A stretch of 64,000 nt of DNA from Hyphodiscus hymeniophilus (Eukaryota; Ascomycota; Leotiomycetes; Helotiales; Hyphodiscaceae). Below, piece after piece: positions 55,975-64,000 of the stretch. The stretch covers positions 1 through 64,000 of the forward strand of contig VNKQ01000021.1 in the NCBI GenBank assembly GCA_016508695.1. The letters run 5' to 3'. A model generated the notes under the pieces. That model was not told the origin of the DNA. It did not search any database and saw nothing but the letters and a program-made list of their open reading frames with translations. Positions within the stretch are counted from its first letter, which is position 1; each line of letters opens with the position of its first letter. The translations under genes were made by a program, and so were the position numbers.

Positions 55975-57773
55975 TTATTGGCTTTGATGATTGGGTGGGG
56001 ATGGGACTGGTGGATTAGGATGGAGCGTTGATTGGGGTGGAGTATTACATTGAGATTAAGATTGGACATCGGGGCTGAGATTAAGGGATGAGGGATGAGA
56101 GGTTGGAAACAAGCAGTAGGAGTTTCTTCCGAGCATTTAAGCATGTGTTTGTACTTTACTTCTTGGTTAGCGGTTGTAGAGCATTGGGGATGTCTTTGAA
56201 AGATTACTCTTTGCTAGCAGCCATCAAGCACTCAAGGAGGATGAGCTGATTTGCAAGAATTTCAGTATGCTTCTAACGAACGAACCAATACTCACTATAC
56301 TAAGCATAGCGACATTTGCATACATCCTTCATTCTGTTTTATGTTCTAATAGTACTATCAAGAACATTCAAATACATTGCTTTAGGGGATAGTATCAAAT
56401 ACCTCGATTCGAATGTAATACTCGAGAAATAAGCATACTTGACTGTATTTATATATATAGATATTTTGACGGGCCGCAGATCTTTCAAACTCGTGATTAG
56501 CTTATAGTTTTCTGTCCTTTATGCCCATTTAGGTTGACTATTCCCTGACTTCCACTTCAAGTGAGCTCAGGAAATGTATGGGCAAGGTGAGTGGGTACTT
56601 TGCATAGGACTCTAATCCAGTGGTAAGTTTCGCACCTTACAAAGTCATCAACATCTTGCAATCGTCACATGCGTCCTAGTCTCCGTCTTTTGTCTACATC
56701 TAAGATGGCATGCTAGTTGACTACAGATTCTGCTGATTTGGACTCTGCAGAAGACTACCCATGGTACCGTGCCCAGTAGACTATAACGCACAATTCTACC
56801 CAAAGTCTTGAGGCAGTGGCAGCTCCTGCATAAGTCTTTGAGTTTCGTACTTTTATTTCCTTGGTTTCAACCGATCTTATGACTAGATAGCGAATATGCT
56901 CCCCACCTTACTCTGCACCTCTTTACCCCTTCTATCTCTTTACCTGCCACGATTTCTTTCAAGAGAAGTCAAAGTTGTGAGGAAATCTAAGTCATAGCTA
57001 TGGAACCCGACCCAAGTATACATCCTCGAATTGCGTCTAGCACTGCGGTATTTCGGCATTCCGGTACTTGTTTGAAAAGCGGACTAGTCGCCGCGTTACA
57101 AGAGGCGGGAGAAGTAAAATAACTTTGAAGTTCTGACGCTCGTGTCACAGCATCTTCTCCAATATTTACCTCCTTAATGATAAAAGGCATATTAGTACCA
57201 ATTTCTGACACGAAGCACACATTATCTGCCCCAGGAGTATTGAATACAGTGTAAAACTATATCCCTAATCAGGCTAGATATATGCATTAATATCATCGCT
57301 TCCGTTAAACGCCTCGAGCGCAGGACTTCTTGCGCCAAATAAGTACTAATTATCAACTAGTATCCCGCAAAGAACTCTCCAGAAACGATTCGACCTCCTC
57401 CTAGCTCATCAAGATCTTTTCTCCTCTACGGCAAAGTACGGAAACCGTCTTTTCTGATCTCTTATTAAAGATACATTATAGTCTTCCAACTCGTTTTAAA
57501 CTTGGTTCTTTTATGCTGTTTTTTAATATTCCCACCTGGGCTTAAGCTAGTACCCTATTATTGTCCCACGGTTCATTTGAGAGTTAATAACACATTAATG
57601 GTATATAAAATCAATGTTATGCAGAGATGTATCTCCAGAAAACAAATTACCTTCCCTGGCGCCTCAGCTATAAAACTACCACCAACATAACATATCTACG
57701 AATCCTTCCCATATAACCCATAAACTCTTGCTGTCCGTGGGTGCCGGTAACGTTCTCCAAACTCGTCGTCGCC
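55975..57773. other. Intergenic region
   Basis: A 1.8-kb stretch with no convincing gene. It contains the promoter of the transporter gene. Confidence 0.45.
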
Positions 57774-60700
57774 ATGGGTGCTTGTGTTAAAACCCTTGAA
57801 AATGTCTTTTGGCCGACTACTGCTCAACGCAACGCTTATGGGTCTCGCTTCGATTTCACCATCCTTTTCGAAGATGTCATTCTATCCATAATACCCTCCG
57901 GTGTATTTCTGGTAGCAGCAGTGTTCAGACTGGGATGGTTATTACCCTATGGCAAGAAGGCACGCTTTGGCTTTACTGGGACGATCAAACTGGTATGAGC
58001 AATATTGCCACTATTCATCCAAATTCGTGTCAATTGCTTTACTGCCTACTATCATTGCTTCGTGACAACCATTGACAATACTGTTTTATTTAGTCCATAT
58101 GTCTTGTCTATACCTCCTTACACCTTGCAATCCTTGTCCTTGTGGCTCAAGATCCATATTGCACTTCAAATGCTACCGTCGCATCTTTGGTGCTTCTCTT
58201 AACTACCAGCCTTGCCATTCTCATCCTCGCTACACTGGAACATCGATCTACAGTGCGACCATCTTCGCTGCTTCTTGTCTACCTTGCGGGTACCGTGCTT
58301 TGTGATGTAGCAAGAACCAGGACCACTTGGCTAGTCAGTCCACCGCGTGCTGTGACAGTTCTGATGACCGCGGTAACCTGTGTCAAAGGCTTCATCCTAG
58401 CCATCGAATGCTTTGAAAAGAGAGCTTTACTGGAACCCGCCTACCGAAACCTAGCCACCGAGGACTATATCGGACTGCTAAATCGAAGCATATTTTGGTG
58501 GCTGAATGGCATTCTCCTAGTCGGCCGGACGCATGTACTTAATCCGGTAAATCTATACGCCCTCGACAATGAGCTCAGTACTACATTCGAGCCCGAGAAA
58601 TTTCTCAAGGAGTATAGTCTGCATGTTGGGCACAGTTCTGATAGTTTCTCGGATTGGCGAAAGCCAGAAAGCTTGGCTTTCTGCTATACAGACGAGACTT
58701 ACCATAACTGTCGAAGCACTCCGATCAGCGCGTGCGGTCAAACTGCTCGGAGTCACCAACCATGTCTCCACAGCAATTAGTGGCTTGCGTGCCGATGAAA
58801 TCAGATACTCCCTTCCATTCAGAAAGTTGTTGGTTTGGACCGTGACATTATGTGAGCACAGTGCACTGTATTGACTAATTCCAGAGTACCACGGCTGACA
58901 GGAGCAATTGCAAAGCTGAGGCCAGCAATGCCCTTGCACCAGGATTGACATTTTTGGTTTACATACTGGTCAAAAGATCTAGCAATGCCACTCTAGTCAC
59001 TGATCAGGCCTTCACCTCCATAGCAATACTGTCATTGTTAGGCGCACCATTAGCATCTCTCATACAATCTATATCCACAGTCATGTCTGGTGTGGCTTGC
59101 TTTCAACGTATCCAGAAGTATATAGATCTGCCGCGAACTGCAGATCCACGAATCATTATCAGTTCCGAACTCGACGAAAAACAGGAAAAGCAGTACAACA
59201 AGGAGACAGACATCGAAATTCCCATAGTCCGTGGATCACCAGATAACTACCAAGTGCCTTCGCACTGCGCTATACATGTTCAGGATGCGTCCATCTCCTG
59301 GTCAGGCGTGACCGAGCCATTACTCTCCGACCTCAGCTTCGAGATCCCCAAAGCCGGGCTGACAATTGTCGTTGGCAGGACTGGGGTTGGTAAGACATCG
59401 CTGCTTCGAGCGCTTTTAGGAGGGCTGGATATCAGCAGTGGATCTATTATAATGAGGCAACAAAAGGTCATGTATTGCGGACAAAGTCTGTGGTTTATGA
59501 AAGGTACAATTCGCGAAAACATCATGGGACCACTTACCTTTGATCCGCTTTGGTATGATCAAGTGGTACATGCTTGCAGCTTGTCGGACGACTTTTCTCA
59601 ACTCGCGGCCAAAGACTTTACAGATGTCGGCAACGAAGGTTCGGCACTTAGTGGAGGACAGAAGCAGCGAGTTGTAAGTGTGCTCTTGTTTTGGTTTTTT
59701 CCGATTTTAAGGCCATAGCTAAGGTGAATCAGATCATGGCTCGTGCTGTCTACTCTCGAGCGCCGATCGTGATGCTAGACAATACTTTGAATGGGTTAGA
59801 CAGAAAAACCGAAAGCTGGGTTTTCAAAAACCTCATGGGCGAAGGAGGTTTACTCAGAAAGGGCGGTGTATCAGTCATCATGGTGTCTCACAACAGTACG
59901 TTCCGAGCGAAACCCAGACATCATCATATGCAGAGAAGTGACTCTAGATAGAAAAGCACTTGCAATGGGCAGACCAAATCCTCTATATTGATGAACATAG
60001 CAGAACCTGCAAACAGCTTCAGCGCGAGCACATTGCAGATTACCAGATTGATCATATTATCGAGGAACCTCAAGTTAGCGACAAAGGGGGAACTGAACTG
60101 GAAACAAAGACAGAACGCAGCAGCGAAGCCGTGACCAATGCTTCTGACGCTGATTCGGGGCACGCTCCTCTCAATTCGGGGCATGAGAAGGCGGCAATAT
60201 CACGTCAAGGTGGGGACGTCAGAGTTTACGGATACTACATTAAGGCCGTGGGACTTCTACCGTTTCTTGCATTCATTTCCCTCATAACTGGCTTCTCATT
60301 CTGCATTGTGTTCCCAGGTAAGTTATCTGAGCTTGTTGTTCGGCGATTTGCCTGCTAAGCCATTCTTGACAGTTTTATGGCTGAAGTGGTGGTCCAATGC
60401 GAACGCATCCAAGCCAAATGATGACCTTGGAAAGTACCTTGGTGTGTATGTTGCTCTAGGTTTTCTTTGTGTCATCTGCATCGCTGTCGCCGCTTGGTAA
60501 GTTACATATCTACCATGAAAAGTAAATAGATCTTTAATATGTGTTTCAGGATTGCACTCGTCAACATGGTGCCCACATCTGGGAGAAGATTACATCAGAA
60601 GCTGCTAGACGCTACCATGCGGTGAGCTCACTCCATCAACATGCTCTTTAGTACCAAGCTGATGCATTGAAATAGAGCACCACTCTGGTTCCTTACCAAC

Positions 60701-62489
60701 ACTGGCATTGGAAGTATCACGAATCGGTATGTTTAGCCACCATTCAAGTCGGTCCCAAACGGTCCCACTCCACAACGACGGTAGAAAGAATATGAACAAG
60801 TAGCATGTATAATCTGCAAACCGAGGATGATCGTAACACAACAATTCATGCATTTCAATACCGACCTAATGCTTTTTAGTTTTCAACCTCCCATACTAAC
60901 ATCTTTCGACAGATTTAGCCAAGACTTAGGGCTAGTTGATAATCAGCTCCCACTTGCTGGAATAAACCTCATGGAGTGTGGGTTATAGTTCCTTCAGATG
61001 TGCTGCAATTAACACTAAATAACTCTCTTCGCAGATCTCACAACTTCCGTGTTCCGCCTGATCTTAATATGTATCTCTGCTCGCTACGTTAGCATAATTG
61101 CACCACTGCTAATAATAGCAATATACCTCCTTCAGAAATTCTACCTGCGAACGTCACGTCAAATGCGACTCTTGGATCTGGAAGCCAAAGCTCCACTGTA
61201 TTCGCATTTCTTGGAGATGGTCTCGGGCTTGACTGAAATCCGAGCGATCGGATGGGAATCAGCGGCGATGTCAAGAAATCTCATCTTACTTGATGCTTCT
61301 CAGAAGCCGTTCTATCTGCTTCTGTGCATTCAACGATGGCTCACATTCGTACTCGACTGCATGATTGCTGTAATTGGGACTCTGACAGTTGCTCTGGCCG
61401 CTGCTCGTGTGGGTGGCACGAATGCTGGGGACGTCGGTGTCGCTTTGGTCAACTTGATCAACTTCAGTCAAAGTCTTGCGGAAACAGTCACGTACTGGGC
61501 TTCGATGGAAACATCGATAGGAGCCATTGGACGCATTAGAGACTTCGCAATCCACACACCGTCTGAGTTTGATCCTCGTCGGATCTATTCTGTGCCTCCA
61601 ACTATTTGGCCTCTGGAGGGTAGAGTTGAGTATCGAAGTGTGGTTGCTGCTTACTCGTGAGGGAAATCTATGCCTCGAAAATTCACTGGCATATTGACTA
61701 ATTAATGGATATAGGCACACACAAGAACCAATCTTGAAAGGCGTCAGCTTCGACATCAGAGCAGGCCAAAAAGTTGGGATTTGTGGCCGGACTGGAAGTG
61801 GCAAGACATCGCTGTTGCTAGCACTGTGCCAAATGATCCATGTGGAACATGGCCAAGTCTTGGTTGACTCCATTGACTTGAGTTCATTGGATCCTCAAGA
61901 AGTCCGAACAAGGTTCACGGTGGTCCCCCAAGATGCTTTCTTCCTAGAGGGCAGTTCGTATCGAGAGAGTGTCGATCCTTATCATGAAAGTTCTGATGTT
62001 GCCATCCAAGAGGCTCTCAGAGAGGTCCATTTAGCAGAGAGAATACTTCGCCTCGGTGGTCTAGATGGAAAGCTGACGACTGAATTACTTTCTATGGGCC
62101 AAAGGCAGCTTCTCTGCATGGCTAGGGCAATACTCAGGAAGAGCAAGCTTGTTCTCCTTGATGAGGCGTGTAGCAAGTGAGTTCCCTCCTTGCGACTTCG
62201 ACTTTCTTCCTGGACCATTCATCTCCGTGTACGGATTGCAACGAATAGATAAATTAACGTGAGCTTTTACAGTGTTGATGATGATACAGCTGCTGTCATG
62301 CAGCGATGCATTCGGAAAAGCTTTCCACACGCGACGGTCATTGCTGTCGATCACAATGTCCGCAACTTCCATGGTTTTGATCAGGTATTTGTCATGGATA
62401 ATGGGCACGTTGCTGAAACAGGTATACCAGAATCATTATTGCAAACAGAGTCAAAGTTCAAGGAATTGTGGACGCTGGGTCATTCTTGA
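57774..62489 (+). pseudogene. ABCC-type ABC transporter with deletion in the first membrane domain
   Basis: A multi-intron full transporter of the MRP/YCF1 type. Start MGACVKTLEN; exon 1 57774-57992, exon 2 from 58094 (TMD0). The linker FWWLNGILLVGRTHVLNPVN is intact, but the frame then shifts near 58615 to ESQKAWLSAIQTRLTITVEA, which belongs near the end of the first half of TMD1; about 150-170 residues are missing. Later parts are orderly: NBD1 (GRTGVGKTSLLRALLG, SALSGGQKQRV, IVMLDNTLNGLD), linker, TMD2 (RFSQDLGLVDNQ, ETVTYWASMETSIGAIGRIR) and NBD2 (GRTGSGKTSLLLALC, LLSMGQRQLLCMARAIL, KLVLLDEACSN). Ten or so introns splice in frame, so the deletion looks recent. NBD1 has Asn in place of the catalytic Asp/Glu partner, as often in ABCC. 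Export of toxins or metabolites is the family role; this copy is probably inactive. Confidence 0.75.
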
Positions 62490-63551
62490 AGCGGGTGCGA
62501 TAGATACGTAGTAAAAGGAGAAGCTGCAGAAGGGCGAATCCAGATATGAGAGTACGTTGAAGATGCGATACTTACAAAATGATTGGATAAAATTGAAAAA
62601 GTGATTATAATGGAAGTGAAAGTAAACCGCGTTTTGAACTTGACTCTCTATAACTTGATCTTCAGACCTAGAATCCATCAACACTAGAGCGTAACCCTTA
62701 GATCCCTCTGCAAAGTAAATTCTATAGATAGCATCAAGGGTAATGTGCATTAAGGCTTCAAACGGCACTGCCGAAAATTGGCATATATGTCCTTAGTTTA
62801 ATCAAATTCCGCCATTTATACATCTAATCATCCTTTGTAGCTCTTCCTTACATCATAGCAATGGCCGCTAGTCAAAAGTTCCTGAACTCCAGGACCTGGG
62901 GGAATGCTGACCGTTGCTGACTTTGTGGAGAAGTGGGAAGTCGCCAGGCTGACTGTACCTTCGAAAAGGACTCTCTCCCTATTACAAATCCAGATCACAT
63001 GCATCAACACTTATGTGACAGGATTATTTACTTACGAGCTGTCCTCAGCTTACATACATTTAGATAGACAGCACAGACTTTTCATATTAGTCCCGTAATT
63101 CCACATGGCCTTGCTCTGACACTCTGTATGGAGAATCGCGGCGATACGTCCTGGGATCACAGGGGACAACCAGGGTTCAAGCATGTAAATTTGTACAGTT
63201 AACACTACTTGGGCCCGTAAGGTACAGTAAGCTGAAGCTATTCGGATATCATCTGCATAATATTGTTTGATTCTTGTACTATTCCTGGTAGCTTAGTAGA
63301 GATCGAAGGATCTGTTTCCAGCGGAATATCTCTCTCTACGTAGCTTCTTTCAGCACCAAGGCAACCAAAACCAAGTGTCGTAACAAGGGAAGTCGTACGA
63401 TTGAGAGAGAGCTTAATTCTTGATGCTCAAATACGTATGCCATCAGATTATGGCCACAAGGGGCTTATTAGATCTAACGGCCACATCTTAAACATTTTGT
63501 TGGTGACTAGACCGTGGCATAGTTCTCTTTCTGCTCTCATCAACCTCCGGA
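62490..63551. other. Intergenic region
   Basis: No gene supported between the transporter and the oxygenase-like gene. Confidence 0.45.
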
Positions 63552-64000
63552 ATGATGCAATCTCCTCAACTTGTTCGTAATTCCCTCTACTATGTTCCAT
63601 GAGCAATTTCCAAGTCTTCCTTATTCCCCAACTGCAAGCTGACTAACTTCGACAGCAACGATGCGCCTCGAGCCAAGCCCAATCAAACGGCTTATCCAAA
63701 CCCTTTCAAGCCACTCCAAACTGGTTCACATGGGAAACTCAGCCCATGTCTAGACAGGCCTTGGAAGATCTTTTCCAAAATGTCATTCCTGCAATAGACA
63801 TACCGGATTTCCTGTCCCCAGCAGAATGCGAAAAATCGGCTGAAGTGGTTGCCTCGCATCACATGGTGAGAGCTGCTGCCCTGATATCCTTGGAAGGGGG
63901 AATTGGCTAATATTTTGGTCAGAGCACATATCCTGGAATGGTTCCATATGTAGGGAAAATAGGTGTAACACAATTTGAGCATCCTGATGGTAAGCAGACG
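63552..64000 (+). CDS. 2OG-Fe(II) oxygenase-like protein, partial (cut by window edge)
   Basis: Three exons are visible: 63552-63572, 63656-63865, 63923-63989; the next intron starts with GTAAGC at 63990. Frame is kept at each junction. The protein starts MMQSPQL; later come NWFTWETQPMSRQALEDLFQ, IPAIDIPDFLSPAECEKSAE and VPYVGKIGVTQFEHPDG. The pattern 'I-P-x-F-L-S-x-x-E-C' followed by 'IG-x-T-Q-F-E-H' is usual for small fungal 2-oxoglutarate/Fe(II) oxygenases, but the metal-binding His/Asp residues lie beyond the window. Confidence is moderate. Confidence 0.6.

Noticed and set aside
1..64000. tRNA, rRNA or CRISPR features
   Set aside because: Read for cloverleaf boxes and regularly spaced repeats; none could be supported, and CRISPR arrays are not expected in a fungal chromosome.

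Overview
The window is the left end of a linear chromosome of a filamentous ascomycete (Pezizomycotina; a leotiomycete would fit, but that is only an inference). It starts with CCCTAA telomere repeats. Genes carry short GT-AG introns with CTAAC/CTGAC-type branch sites. The gene families are typical of the group: Zn2Cys6 regulators, MFS and ABCC transporters, SDR, Dabb, 2EXR, STAND/NACHT and JmjC-like proteins. There is no bacterial operon structure. Most gene models below were spliced by hand and checked for reading frame, GT(GC)-AG ends and family motifs.

Region 1 (1-8.0 kb): telomere, an AT-rich foldback element, then a compact trio: an SDR (-), a Dabb-domain protein (-) and a divergently transcribed Zn2Cys6 regulator (+). 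A deleted hAT transposon with a perfect 8-bp target duplication follows. Region 2 (8.0-14.3 kb): a secreted GH17-like clan GH-A glycosidase, a phytanoyl-CoA-dioxygenase-like enzyme divergent from an alpha-glucoside-type MFS permease, and a relic resembling a GH71 alpha-1,3-glucanase. Together these suggest a carbohydrate-use locus, partly decayed.

Region 3 (14.6-26.3 kb): a membrane protein of unknown function, a decayed gene joining a chymotrypsin-fold protease domain (Cys at the nucleophile position) to an NB-ARC NTPase, whose open frame runs straight into an intact Zn2Cys6/Fungal_trans_2 regulator, a PD-(D/E)XK-like protein, and a NACHT NLR pseudogene with stop codons. This is the most unusual part of the window.

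Region 4 (27.6-45.9 kb): a small single-TM protein, a 2EXR protein, a DHA1-type MFS exporter, an eight-exon Zn2Cys6 regulator, two membrane proteins of unknown function, and a 1051-residue Ser/Pro- then Gln/Asn-rich protein with a 60-bp coding minisatellite.

Region 5 (46.1-48.4 kb): an AT island with an 8-bp satellite, a 13-bp satellite and a pyrimidine-biased tract. Region 6 (48.4-64 kb): a BAH-like protein, a zinc-finger/JmjC-like protein with a GC-AG intron, a hypothetical protein, an ABCC transporter lacking much of its first membrane domain, and the start of a 2OG-Fe(II) oxygenase-like gene cut by the window edge. Long gene-poor stretches separate these genes. Many are AT-rich and look decayed, as expected for a subtelomere exposed to repeat-induced mutation.
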